From: an uncultured Eubacteriales bacterium
GTDB lineage: Bacteria; Bacillota; Clostridia; Oscillospirales; CAG-272
NCBI GenBank assembly: GCA_934365155.1
Contig: CAKRMZ010000029.1
Coordinates: 1 to 20,558, forward strand
DNA length: 20,558 bases
Direction: 5' to 3'
Part shown: in pieces, positions 6,631-14,668 of the stretch
Numbering within the stretch: the stretch's first letter is position 1
Layout: each line of letters opens with the position of its first letter
Program-made: the position numbers and the translations under genes
The notes under the pieces: model-generated
What the model saw: the letters and a program-made list of their open reading frames with translations, nothing else
What the model was told of the DNA's origin: nothing
The model's database searches: none

Positions 6631-6966
6631 ATGGAACAAAAACGATTTTTAAAAAACGATCAAGGCTTTATTTGCGAAAATTGCGGGGCCAAAGTCGAGC
6701 CGCTCGGTTCTTCTTCGCGCAATCACTGTCCTTTTTGCCTTTGCTCGATTCATGTTGATATTAATCCCGGGGATCGGAGCAATCCTTGTAAAGGACTGAT
6801 GCGACCGATTGCAGTGGAACCGGACGCGAAAAAAGGGTACATCATTATTCATCGATGTGAAAAATGCGGAGTCATTAAGCGCAATAAAGCGGCATACGGC
6901 GTCGCAGTGCAGGCAGATAATTTGGATTTGCTGATTCGTTTGACCAATACACAGCATGGACGATGA
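6631..6966 (+). CDS. RNHCP-domain zinc-binding protein
   Basis: 112 residues. The sequence carries the motif that names this small family, SSRNHCPFCLCSIHVD, flanked by further cysteine pairs: CENC at residues 15-18, a single Cys in SNPCKG, and CEKCG near residue 77. The conserved order (CxxC, RNHCPxC, NPGDR, C-x-G-x-M-x-PI, GYIIIHRCxxCGxxKRNK) suggests a compact fold with one or two structural zinc ions. Function of the family is not established; nucleic acid binding is often guessed from the ribbon-like cysteines. The frame stays open upstream to an ATG at 6532, but GGAG at 6618-6621 points to the ATG at 6631, where the conserved domain begins. It appears monocistronic and ends at a shared strong terminator. 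Confidence 0.85.
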   Translation: MEQKRFLKNDQGFICENCGAKVEPLGSSSRNHCPFCLCSIHVDINPGDRSNPCKGLMRPIAVEPDAKKGYIIIHRCEKCGVIKRNKAAYGVAVQADNLDLLIRLTNTQHGR

Positions 6967-6970
6967 TGAT

Positions 6971-7015
6971 AAAAAGGCTGTGACGAAATCTTTGTGTTTC
7001 GTCACAGCCTTTTTT
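6971..7015. terminator. Strong bidirectional terminator
   Basis: Eighteen-base perfect arms at 6971-6988 (AAAAAGGCTGTGACGAAA) and 6997-7014 enclose an 8-base loop. A/T runs at the two ends provide U tracts in both directions. It serves the RNHCP gene on + and the zinc-ribbon/TPR operon on -. Confidence 0.9.
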
Positions 7016-7111
7016 ATTGTTTATCGCGGTAAACCCGTATAAAGCCTGAATTTTTTCAGCAAAACAAAATGATTTGTCATTCGCTTTTTTAATTCATTGC
7101 AAGGCTTATGA

Positions 7112-8053
7112 TCAGCAATCATTCCAGTTAAACGGTGCGGATACATCGTCGGGATTGACTGCTGTTTTATAACCCTCTGCATCTTCAATATAGGGTCCGG
7201 TAGAATACCCTTCGGCATCATGGTTATACACATTATGCGTTTGGCCGTTTATATTTACGGTACCGTCCGCTTTTCGGTCGTAGTATGAGTCATAGCCGCT
7301 TGCGCTGCCGTATCTTTCGTGCATAATGGCGGCAGTTCTTGCACTGAGGCTTGCGTAATCGATAACAACTCTTCTTTTATTGTATTCGATTTCATCCAAT
7401 CGTAGCTTAATAAGCTTGACAACGGAGTCGACACAATTATAGGTATACTCAGAAATGAATTTTTGCTTTTGCAGTTGATCGACGCGCCTTTTTACGGACG
7501 CTATCTCTTTATCGGAATATTTCTTTAAAACAAGCTTTGCCGCAATAACAAAAAACTCGCAATCGATGTCGTTTCGTTTTTTGCCCATTTGTGCATACTG
7601 AAGAGATGTTTCTGTATCGTCGTCAATATATTCATACGCTAATCTGCGCATGGCGTCAACCGATCCTTTTTCCGCAGCAAGCTTTATTAAGTCGAAATCG
7701 TTGTTTTGTTCTCCGACTTCAAATAAATCTTTACAGTTGATATTTTTGAGTGCTGTTTTTTGAAATTTTCCGCGCAGTGCCGGGGCTAATTCGATTTTTT
7801 CACCGCAATATTCGCAATATCCCGCCTTCATTTTTTCATGGATTGAAATTTTATTACCGCAAACAGTACAAAAACAAGAAACCATAGAACCTTTTGCCGC
7901 ATCAACGTTTTTTGCAAACGCCTGTCCGTTAAAGGAGGGAATTCCGGGTTCTTTGTTTGCTAATCGGTTTGCAAGGGTTTCCTTATTTTCATTGATCGCA
8001 GAAGCGAGATTTTTGAGTGCTGCATTAAAGCTATCAAACGGATTGTCTGACAT
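7112..8053 (-). CDS. Zinc-ribbon and Sel1/TPR-like cytoplasmic protein, unknown function
   Basis: 313 residues, no signal peptide or membrane helix. After a helical N-terminus of about 55 residues comes a four-cysteine zinc ribbon: C62/C65 in FCTVCG and C80/C83 in YCEYCG. A Sel1-like helical stretch follows (from about 119; DLIKLAAEKGSVDAMRRLAYEYI), then a long helical, lysine-rich segment (about 160-235). The last 60 residues are Tyr/Gly/Asp-rich and contain DAEGY twice (DAEGYSTGPYIEDAEGYKT). AGGAGG eight bases before the ATG gives a firm start. The gene lies 48 bases downstream of the 961-residue TPR/beta-helix gene on the same strand with no terminator between, so the two form an operon. 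Ribbon plus Sel1/TPR suggests a protein-protein scaffold or adaptor; the function is unknown. Confidence 0.75.
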   Translation of the reverse strand: MSDNPFDSFNAALKNLASAINENKETLANRLANKEPGIPSFNGQAFAKNVDAAKGSMVSCFCTVCGNKISIHEKMKAGYCEYCGEKIELAPALRGKFQKTALKNINCKDLFEVGEQNNDFDLIKLAAEKGSVDAMRRLAYEYIDDDTETSLQYAQMGKKRNDIDCEFFVIAAKLVLKKYSDKEIASVKRRVDQLQKQKFISEYTYNCVDSVVKLIKLRLDEIEYNKRRVVIDYASLSARTAAIMHERYGSASGYDSYYDRKADGTVNINGQTHNVYNHDAEGYSTGPYIEDAEGYKTAVNPDDVSAPFNWNDC

Positions 8054-8101
8054 AATAAAAACCTCCTGATAATAAATTGAATGAAAAATTCGAATTCACC
8101 G

Positions 8102-10987
8102 TTATTCTGCAACATATGGCTTCAAAGTCGGGAATTGTCCGTCTTCAATATTCCAAATATCATCACTCCAGCCGAGTGTTTCGATGATGAAGTTTCGATT
8201 TAAAATGCTGTTGGCATCCACAATGTTTTTCTCGCCGACAACGTTTAGGTATTTGTCAATTTGCTCCGATGCGAAATAGATTTTCTCAAAATGGAGCAGC
8301 AGGGAATCCTTTATGTTAATGTATTGTTCTCCCTGCGGAGCGCCTGAAAAATCAAACGATGCAGTGGAAAAACAAGAGTTAAAGGAAATATTATAATTTT
8401 TTAAATCTGAAAAGTTTCTTGTATAGGCGACCAACCCGCCTACATATTCGTATTTGTTCATGTAATCCGACGAAGTGAAGGAAATCTTTCCGTCAAAATA
8501 GCAATTTTGAATTCGAATTTCACTCATCTCATCCCTCGGGCTGAGCTGGCAAATGAGTCCGCCGACAAAGTCTGTATATTGACAGCAGTTTTGGACGATA
8601 TTCATCACACTGTAACAGTTAAGCAGTGTTCCGCATTCCATATTCGAAACAAACCCGGAAAGTACTTGAATGCCGCTGATGTTACCCGATGAGTAACATC
8701 TTTCGATTTTTGAATCTTTCCCACGGTTTTGGTCAATAAATCCGGATGCATCTCCGCTAACGTTGGTTAAATTTCCCGAAAAACTGCAGCCGACAATATT
8801 TCCGGTATTGGTTTCTGCAAATCCGACAGCGTTTGTGGCATTTTGACTTGAGACTGTAACGTCGATGCCGTCGACCGAGCATCCGACAATATTTTTTTCG
8901 TTATAGCCGCACATTCCTGTGAAATAATCACATGTACCGGTTATATTTCGGACATTGCATTGAAGAATTTCTCCTCGATTTCTCCAAGAGATTCCCGTAA
9001 ACCTGTTTTCCGCCTTCAGCGGGACTTCGGCGACGGTAATGCCTTTCAGGCGGCCTCTGTTGTCGGGAACAATCCGCAACCTTGTTGCCGAAGAGGGAGA
9101 AATAAAAGACAAGTCGGAAACGCTTCCTTTGTTGGTTGCTATGAATCCGTCCTCCGGCAACTGTATGTTTTTAATCGAATGGCCGTTTCCTTTTAATTCG
9201 CCTTTGAATGTTTTTATTCCTTTAAACAAGGCGTTTTCAAAGTCCAAATCGGCTTCCAGCGAAAATGTACAAGCAGGGGCGTTCTGAATATACCGAAGTT
9301 CGTCAATATTTGATATTGCTACGGTTTTCATATTCTTGGGGAAGTTGATATAAGAATATATCAAAGCCAATACGGTAAAGGGAAGGGCAATAACGGAGAG
9401 GACTCTTGCGGCTTTTACAAAAAATTTGCACCCGATCGAAAGCCCGTACTTGCTTTTCCGGAAAGAAAATTTCGTTATTTTTCCGGTCATGATGATTTGC
9501 AATATCAAAATAGCAAGGGAAATACCGAGGATGGCAAGATATGTGATTATAATCGAATGTTTCAGGATATCGATGCTCGGAGCTAATGTGTATTTCAATA
9601 ATAGGAAAATCGGGATATTCAAAGACAATGCCACAATCGAAAGCAGAGTAACAAAAATCGTTTTTCCGGAGGACTTTTTCTTTCCTTCTTTATCGTCTCT
9701 TGCTACCTTGTCTTTTATTTGAGCAATTCGTTTCTCGATTATTTCGAGATTGTTTGCGTTTTGCTCAAACAGTGATTTTTTGTAATTTTCAAAAGAACTG
9801 CGAAATTCATCGGCCTCGCTCGGAGAAGCATATTCGAGCGCTTTCTCGGCATAAGGAGTGATATCACCGAGTATTGTTTTGTATGTCTCTTCAGAAAATG
9901 CAGCCTGTTCTTTTTGCGCATTGATTATCGCACTGACATCTTCCGTATGATACGCGTTCCGGTTTTTCTGAATAAACGCATGAAAGCCTTTATCTTTAAT
10001 GCAGTCGTTTAGTCCGAGTGAAAAGTGATCGGTGTATTTCAGAACGTATTGCCAAAAATACTTCGCATGGGGAGGCGATACAGAAATAATATATGCAATT
10101 TCCTCTTTTTCGGCGTTGCTTTGCATAACGGCTTTTTCATAAAAAGCGTTTCGCTTTGCGATATATTCTTCCTTTGCATCAAGCCGGATCGCCGTTTCAT
10201 AACAAAACTCAATTTTTTTGTAAGTATTGGTTCCGCCTGAATTTGCCGTGAAAATTTGTTCCGCTAAGAAAAAATATCTGTCGGTAACCGATGCGCTGTT
10301 TCCGTCCAACCCGATATTGGATTTAAATTCATTTTGAGTCGGATTTGCCCAAATTTCGATATCATGATCCGGATAATCGAACGGCGGTCTGACAATTTTA
10401 CCGAATAACACTTTCATATATTCGGAATACTGATTTGCTGCAATCTCCTTTAAGGAAGATACAACACTGTTTTCAATCGGAGAATCGAAAGCACTGTATT
10501 TTACGTATAGCTGAAGCAAAAGCTTCGGTGAAAGAGATACTTCGTTTATTGCCTCTAACAGCAATTGATTGTCCTTTATGAAGGCTCCCTCACCGTTAGA
10601 GCCGGACTCATAATACGATGCCCATTTTTTTGCAAGGAATTCATTTTTGACGATAACATTTTCCAATACTTTTTTGTGGCAGGCGAGCATAACCAAGTCG
10701 GATACGGCCATCCATTCCTTGCGCTGCTTGTCATCGGCATATTGAAGTGCTGATATGAAATACTTATCGTTATTTAAAGGGATTCCGAGCCTTGTGTAAA
10801 GCTCCGAGCTTTCTTTGCACTGATGGTCGGCGAGTAAAAGTCCCCAATAGGCTTCTGCGTTTTTGGAGCTGATGTCGAGAATTTGATTGAAGTACAGCTC
10901 TGCAGCTTTGAATTCACTCTCCCTTAAAAAGAAAAGTCCCCGCTCATATAGACTGTCAATGCTTGGCGTAAAGGCATTGGTACTCAT
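8102..10987 (-). CDS. TPR - three-helix membrane - GLUG-like beta-helix protein, unknown function
   Basis: 961 residues. Residues 1 to about 440 are helical and start with a TPR-like unit (SLYERGLFFLRESEFKAAELYFNQIL...AEAYWGLLLADHQC), followed by more helical repeats and a charged region before the membrane. Three hydrophobic helices lie at about 443-468, 478-500 and 528-547. From about 557 the protein becomes beta-rich, with GLUG-like pieces: NIDELRYIQN, FKGELKGNGHSIKNI, GFIATNKGSVSDLSF, GGLICQL, GGLVAYTRN, and Cys-containing NCYF/RCYSSGNISG turns. It ends in a typical cap, DGQFPTLKPY. An odd number of helices with a cytoplasmic TPR part predicts that the beta-helix is exported. Start: GGAGG (10996-11000) sits 8 bases before ATG 10987; ATG 10993 is too close and an upstream TTG contains the Shine-Dalgarno sequence itself. 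It is the first gene of a two-gene operon. Architecture is clear; function is not. Confidence 0.85.
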   Translation of the reverse strand: MSTNAFTPSIDSLYERGLFFLRESEFKAAELYFNQILDISSKNAEAYWGLLLADHQCKESSELYTRLGIPLNNDKYFISALQYADDKQRKEWMAVSDLVMLACHKKVLENVIVKNEFLAKKWASYYESGSNGEGAFIKDNQLLLEAINEVSLSPKLLLQLYVKYSAFDSPIENSVVSSLKEIAANQYSEYMKVLFGKIVRPPFDYPDHDIEIWANPTQNEFKSNIGLDGNSASVTDRYFFLAEQIFTANSGGTNTYKKIEFCYETAIRLDAKEEYIAKRNAFYEKAVMQSNAEKEEIAYIISVSPPHAKYFWQYVLKYTDHFSLGLNDCIKDKGFHAFIQKNRNAYHTEDVSAIINAQKEQAAFSEETYKTILGDITPYAEKALEYASPSEADEFRSSFENYKKSLFEQNANNLEIIEKRIAQIKDKVARDDKEGKKKSSGKTIFVTLLSIVALSLNIPIFLLLKYTLAPSIDILKHSIIITYLAILGISLAILILQIIMTGKITKFSFRKSKYGLSIGCKFFVKAARVLSVIALPFTVLALIYSYINFPKNMKTVAISNIDELRYIQNAPACTFSLEADLDFENALFKGIKTFKGELKGNGHSIKNIQLPEDGFIATNKGSVSDLSFISPSSATRLRIVPDNRGRLKGITVAEVPLKAENRFTGISWRNRGEILQCNVRNITGTCDYFTGMCGYNEKNIVGCSVDGIDVTVSSQNATNAVGFAETNTGNIVGCSFSGNLTNVSGDASGFIDQNRGKDSKIERCYSSGNISGIQVLSGFVSNMECGTLLNCYSVMNIVQNCCQYTDFVGGLICQLSPRDEMSEIRIQNCYFDGKISFTSSDYMNKYEYVGGLVAYTRNFSDLKNYNISFNSCFSTASFDFSGAPQGEQYINIKDSLLLHFEKIYFASEQIDKYLNVVGEKNIVDANSILNRNFIIETLGWSDDIWNIEDGQFPTLKPYVAE

Positions 10988-11115
10988 TTGCATTTCCTCC
11001 AAAGTTAATAGAATAAGTTATAAGCATATGAGAAATGATTTAGAAATATGGATTCAGGGAGAACCATATAAACCGTTTTTGAAGATTCGCCGAAAAAATT
11101 CATATTATATACATA

Positions 11116-11143
11116 ATTATATCATTAAAATATAAAAAAGCAA
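11116..11143 (-). promoter_or_regulatory. Sigma-A-type promoter of the TPR/zinc-ribbon operon
   Basis: Read on the - strand, TTGCTT (11143-11138) and TATAAT (11121-11116) are separated by 16 bases. A second TATAAT lies at 11109-11104 in the same AT-rich stretch. The leader to the ATG at 10987 would be about 120 bases; I saw no strong structure in it. Confidence 0.5.
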
Positions 11144-11212
11144 ATTTTATGTCTGCAAGCATTCGGGTGTTCGGTTTTACAAAGTCGAAGATGTAGTGTT
11201 CCGGTAAAATTA

Positions 11213-11247
11213 GGGATGCAACGAATTTCTACGGTTCGTCACATCCC
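11213..11247 (-). terminator. Probable terminator of the polA transcription unit
   Basis: GGGATG (11213-11218) pairs with CATCCC (11242-11247) and ACGAA (11221-11225) with TTCGT (11235-11239), with a 2x2 internal mismatch. It begins nine bases after the stop codon of the membrane protein gene. On the - strand the hairpin is followed by TAATTTTA, a modest U tract; the + strand side has a better T run although no + gene ends there. Confidence 0.65.
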
Positions 11248-11255
11248 TTTTTATA

Positions 11256-11810
11256 TTATTTAAAGAAAGATTGAATTTTTAAGCGCTTGCGCAATTTGAT
11301 TGCATAATAATATACCATCTGGGAGAGTGCCAAATCATAAATGATAAAAGTGACGTTCCCGAGAATATAAATAAGAAGAGAAAAGCCGTACTGCTCGGTA
11401 GGAAGCTTTAAAACATAAATACACAGAAGCAATAAAAGGCTCAAAGCAACATTGAAGAGCAAGAGCTTTAAAAGATACGAAAAGAATTTTGGCAGGCGCT
11501 CAAACTGTGGCTTAATGATCGGATAAAATCCTGCGAATCCTAAATAGACAAAAGCACTGAATTTGGTAGGACATAATATCAAAGCAAGCACAGACGTGGC
11601 GGCGTAAACCAAAAGAGCATAATTACGGCCGATTTCCAATCGTGCAAACAAGGCAAACAACGATGCTACAACAGCAAGCGTTAAATCAATTGTTTGAAAA
11701 AAAGAGCTTAAAATCAGTATCGCTGTACCGATTGCGGTTAAAATGCTGGATAAAACCAATTTTTTTATATTTGTTTGCTGAACCGTCAAAATTTTGAACC
11801 TACTTTCCAT
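11256..11810 (-). CDS. Multi-spanning membrane protein, possibly ECF S-component-like
   Basis: 184 residues, almost all hydrophobic, with five or six membrane helices (about 16-39, 42-61, 63-84, 85-99, 110-136, 141-173) and a basic C-terminus (KLRKRLK). The pattern (KKLVLSSILTAIGTAIL..., DLTLAVVASLFALFARLEIG, YALLVYAATSVLALIL, LGFAGFYPIIK) resembles small clostridial membrane proteins often labelled as ECF-transporter S-component-like. I recognise the style but see no substrate-defining motif. The gene begins 12 bases after the polA stop, so it is co-transcribed with polA. No good Shine-Dalgarno sequence precedes ATG 11810; a TTG seven codons in (11789) has AGG before it, so the exact start is uncertain and translation may be coupled to polA termination. 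Confidence 0.7.
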   Translation of the reverse strand: MESRFKILTVQQTNIKKLVLSSILTAIGTAILILSSFFQTIDLTLAVVASLFALFARLEIGRNYALLVYAATSVLALILCPTKFSAFVYLGFAGFYPIIKPQFERLPKFFSYLLKLLLFNVALSLLLLLCIYVLKLPTEQYGFSLLIYILGNVTFIIYDLALSQMVYYYAIKLRKRLKIQSFFK

Positions 11811-11822
11811 TTACAGGGTGTT

Positions 11823-14357
11823 TTATTTATACCATGTGTCAGCGATAAACATATCGACTGTCAAGGGAACCGATAACGGAATAACATGCTCCATCTCATA
11901 TCGAACCATCTCGGCCACTTCTTGCGCATATTCGCGGCGGCATTCTACTACCAATTCGTCGTGAACCTGCAAAATCAGACGCGCCGGATATTTTTTTTGT
12001 TCGATTTTGTTTGCAATGTTTACCATTGCCAGCTTGATAATATCAGCGGCACTCCCCTGAATCGGGCTGTTCATGGCGACGCGTTCTCCGAAGGCACGTT
12101 GAACTTTTTTGCCCATTTTTAATTCCGGAATGTAACGTCTCCGATTAAAGATGGTGGTGACATAGCCGTCTTGATACGCTTGGCGGACAACATCGGTTAA
12201 ATATTGATGCACCTTGGGATACTTTTCGAGATAATTATGAATATATTCTGCGGCGGTTTTCTTGGAAGTGCCGATATCTGCGGCAAGAGAAAAATCGCCG
12301 ATGCCGTATATGATGCCGAAATTGACAGCCTTTGCCCGACGTCTTTGCTCGGGGGTAATTTCCTCCTTTGGGACACCGAAGACCTGGGATGCAGTCAGCG
12401 TGTGAATATCGGTTCCGCTTCGGAATGCCTCAATCAGCGTTTCATCCCCGGCAATGTGCGCTAAAAGCCGTAATTCAATTTGAGAGTAATCCGCATCGAT
12501 CAATACATATTCTTCGCTTTGCGGGATGAAATATCGGCGTAATTCTCTTCCGATCGTACTTTTTATCGGAATATTCTGCAAATTCGGTTCTGTCGATGAC
12601 AGGCGTCCGGTGGTGGTAATGGTTTGATTGAAGGTGGTGTGAATGCGTCCGTTTTCATCTGCAGCACGGAGCAAGCCCTGCGCATAGGTGCTTTGTAGTT
12701 TGGATAATTGTCGATAATCGAGAATATCACTGATAATGGGATGCAGCGATTCTAGTTTTTTTAAAACCTCCGCACCGGTTGAATATCCCGTTTTTGTTTT
12801 AGAGTACACTGGAAGTCCCAGGTCCTCAAACAAAACTTCGCCGAGCTGCTTTGAAGAATTGATATTAAACTGCCGTCCGGCCTCAAAATAGATCCGTTCG
12901 CAAAGAGTTTTGATGGAAAACTCTAATTTTTCGGAAAAGGCAGTAAGTCCCGCGACATCCACTTTAAATCCCCAGAATTCCATCTGTGCTAAGGTGCGGG
13001 ACAAGGGGAGCTCGATTGTTTGATATAATGGAAGCATGGAGGAACTTTCAAGCTCTTTTTTTAAGACTTGACAAAGCTGCCAATTCAAAACGCAATAATC
13101 GGCTGCCGATGCGGATTCAGACAGCGTTTTGCCGAGATAAGAGAGAAACAGCCTCTCGGGCTTTTCCGGGTTATCCGCCGGATTCAGCAAATATGCTGCC
13201 AGCATTGCATCAAAAGAAAAATTTTGAAAAGGTATTTTTTCTTTTAGCAATTGATGATAGATGGCTTTGGAATTATAGGCATATATATTGGTGAACTCGG
13301 AAAAAAATCGGCATGCAGCCTCATGTGAAAAAGGATGGACCGTAATCGCTGTTTTGCCGTCGATGCATGCAAACAGTGTATCCGAATCGAATTGCGGTAA
13401 AATGCAAATCGGCGCGGTAGGGCTGATGTCAAAAAGCTCATCTTCGGTCATTTTGCGGACAGGTGCGGAAAAGGATGCGTTGGTTTCTTCCTCTTTTGGC
13501 ATCAGGTCAAAGCGTTTTATTTGAGAGAACAGCTCTAACTGTGTGAAAAGCTTTCTGAGCGCCTCCGGCTGAATCCCGTGATACTGCATGTCGTCAAAGG
13601 AAATAATAACGGGAACATCTTTTTTGATTTGTGCCAAATCACGCGAAAGATATGCGTTCTCGTGTGATGCAATCAGGTTTTCTTTTGTTCTTTTGGCAAT
13701 GGATGGGGAATCTATGCCCAAATAGAGCGCGTCAATGTTGTGAAACTCGGCAATCAGTTTTGCCGCTGTCTTTTCGCCGATGCCGGCAACGCCTGGAATA
13801 TTGTCGGAGGCATCGCCCATTAATGCTTTCATATCGACAAATTCGTCAGAGGGAATTCCGTACGTTTCAAAGAAACGCTTTTTATCAAATTCAACGGTTT
13901 CTTTATTGGAGGCCAAAAGCACAACGGTATTTTCGCTGATTAATTGAAAAGAATCTCGGTCTCCGGTCAGAATAAAGCTTTGACATTGACGGCTTTCCGC
14001 TTGGGTTACATAAGTTCCGATTAAATCATCGGCCTCAAATCCTTCCATTTCCACAACTTTAATGCCGGCAGCTTCGCAGAATTCCTTGACAAGCGGCAGC
14101 TGTGCATAAAGTTCCGGCGGCATTTTCTTTCGTCCGGCTTTATATGCATCGTATTGTAAATGCCGAAAGGTAGGTGCACTTAAATCGAAAGCGGCGGCAG
14201 CATAATCGGGATGCAGCGCATCTAAATGCTTTTTGATAATATTAATGAATCCGAATACGGCATTAGTGGGGAAGCCATCCTTGGTGCTGAGCGGTTTTAC
14301 GCCGTAAAAAGCACGGTTGATAATACTGTTTCCGTCAATGATTAAAAAGTTTTTCAC
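11823..14357 (-). CDS. polA: DNA polymerase I, proofreading domain degenerate
   Basis: 844-residue family A DNA polymerase for Okazaki fragment maturation and repair synthesis. Residues 1 to about 290 form the 5'-3' nuclease (EGFEADDLIGTYV, GDRDSFQLI, GVAGIGEKTAAKLI). The middle region (about 300-460) is a remnant 3'-5' exonuclease fold: no DxE metal site is visible where exo I should be (PICILPQFDSDTLFACIDGK), so proofreading is predicted to be absent, as in B. stearothermophilus Pol I. The polymerase domain carries motif A DADYSQIELR with catalytic D621, motif B RRRAKAVNFGIIYG, and motif C QVHDELVVE with D800. The start is GTG 14357 with AAGGA about ten bases upstream; MKNFLIIDGNSIINRAFYG is a normal family N-terminus. 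It is the first gene of a two-gene unit with the membrane protein at 11256-11810, divergent from the M23 gene. Confidence 0.97.
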   Translation of the reverse strand: MKNFLIIDGNSIINRAFYGVKPLSTKDGFPTNAVFGFINIIKKHLDALHPDYAAAAFDLSAPTFRHLQYDAYKAGRKKMPPELYAQLPLVKEFCEAAGIKVVEMEGFEADDLIGTYVTQAESRQCQSFILTGDRDSFQLISENTVVLLASNKETVEFDKKRFFETYGIPSDEFVDMKALMGDASDNIPGVAGIGEKTAAKLIAEFHNIDALYLGIDSPSIAKRTKENLIASHENAYLSRDLAQIKKDVPVIISFDDMQYHGIQPEALRKLFTQLELFSQIKRFDLMPKEEETNASFSAPVRKMTEDELFDISPTAPICILPQFDSDTLFACIDGKTAITVHPFSHEAACRFFSEFTNIYAYNSKAIYHQLLKEKIPFQNFSFDAMLAAYLLNPADNPEKPERLFLSYLGKTLSESASAADYCVLNWQLCQVLKKELESSSMLPLYQTIELPLSRTLAQMEFWGFKVDVAGLTAFSEKLEFSIKTLCERIYFEAGRQFNINSSKQLGEVLFEDLGLPVYSKTKTGYSTGAEVLKKLESLHPIISDILDYRQLSKLQSTYAQGLLRAADENGRIHTTFNQTITTTGRLSSTEPNLQNIPIKSTIGRELRRYFIPQSEEYVLIDADYSQIELRLLAHIAGDETLIEAFRSGTDIHTLTASQVFGVPKEEITPEQRRRAKAVNFGIIYGIGDFSLAADIGTSKKTAAEYIHNYLEKYPKVHQYLTDVVRQAYQDGYVTTIFNRRRYIPELKMGKKVQRAFGERVAMNSPIQGSAADIIKLAMVNIANKIEQKKYPARLILQVHDELVVECRREYAQEVAEMVRYEMEHVIPLSVPLTVDMFIADTWYK

Positions 14358-14668
14358 AGAGCGAATTCCTTTTCATAATTTTAAAATCTGAAAATCTTTA
14401 AAACTTATTTTAGGGATTGATAATATAATAATATTATATCATGTAAGCAGGTAAAAATCTATAATTTTTTCACAAAACATCGGTTAAAAAGCGGCACAAT
14501 TTGCCATTTTGAACAAAAAACTTGCTTTTTTTTGATAAATATGATACAATTACAAATATATGTGATAATACGACAGCCAAAGATCGACTGCTTCGTCGAT
14601 AAAATCGGAAATAAATTGTTTTTTTTGAATGTATTATCAAACACAAAGAAAGGAGTCTGATTTCGAAT
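14358..14668. other. Divergent intergenic region between polA and the G5-M23 gene
   Basis: 311 bases, very AT-rich, with no coding frame I believe. It holds the + promoter at 14522-14550, a short hairpin in the + leader (ATCGAC 14583-14588 with GTCGAT 14595-14600) and the AGGAG of the M23 gene. For polA, a TATAAT on the - strand near 14434-14439 is possible, but I see no convincing -35 for it. Confidence 0.6.
14522..14550 (+). promoter_or_regulatory. Sigma-A-type promoter for the G5-M23 gene
   Basis: TTGCTT at 14522-14527, then 17 bases, then TACAAT at 14545-14550 (within GATACAAT). The predicted leader is about 110 bases and contains the short ATCGAC/GTCGAT hairpin at 14583-14600. Confidence 0.6.

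Noticed and set aside
9426..9722. + strand open frame opposite the membrane helices of the TPR/beta-helix protein
   Set aside because: No ribosome binding site or domain; its hydrophobicity simply mirrors the opposite strand.
10988..11002. TTG 11002 or ATG 10993 as start of the large TPR gene
   Set aside because: The Shine-Dalgarno GGAGG lies inside the TTG reading and only two bases from ATG 10993; ATG 10987 has ideal spacing.
14411..14445. AT-rich inverted repeat upstream of polA as an operator or origin element
   Set aside because: The symmetry is imperfect and can be explained by low-complexity AT sequence; no DnaA-box-like motif was seen.
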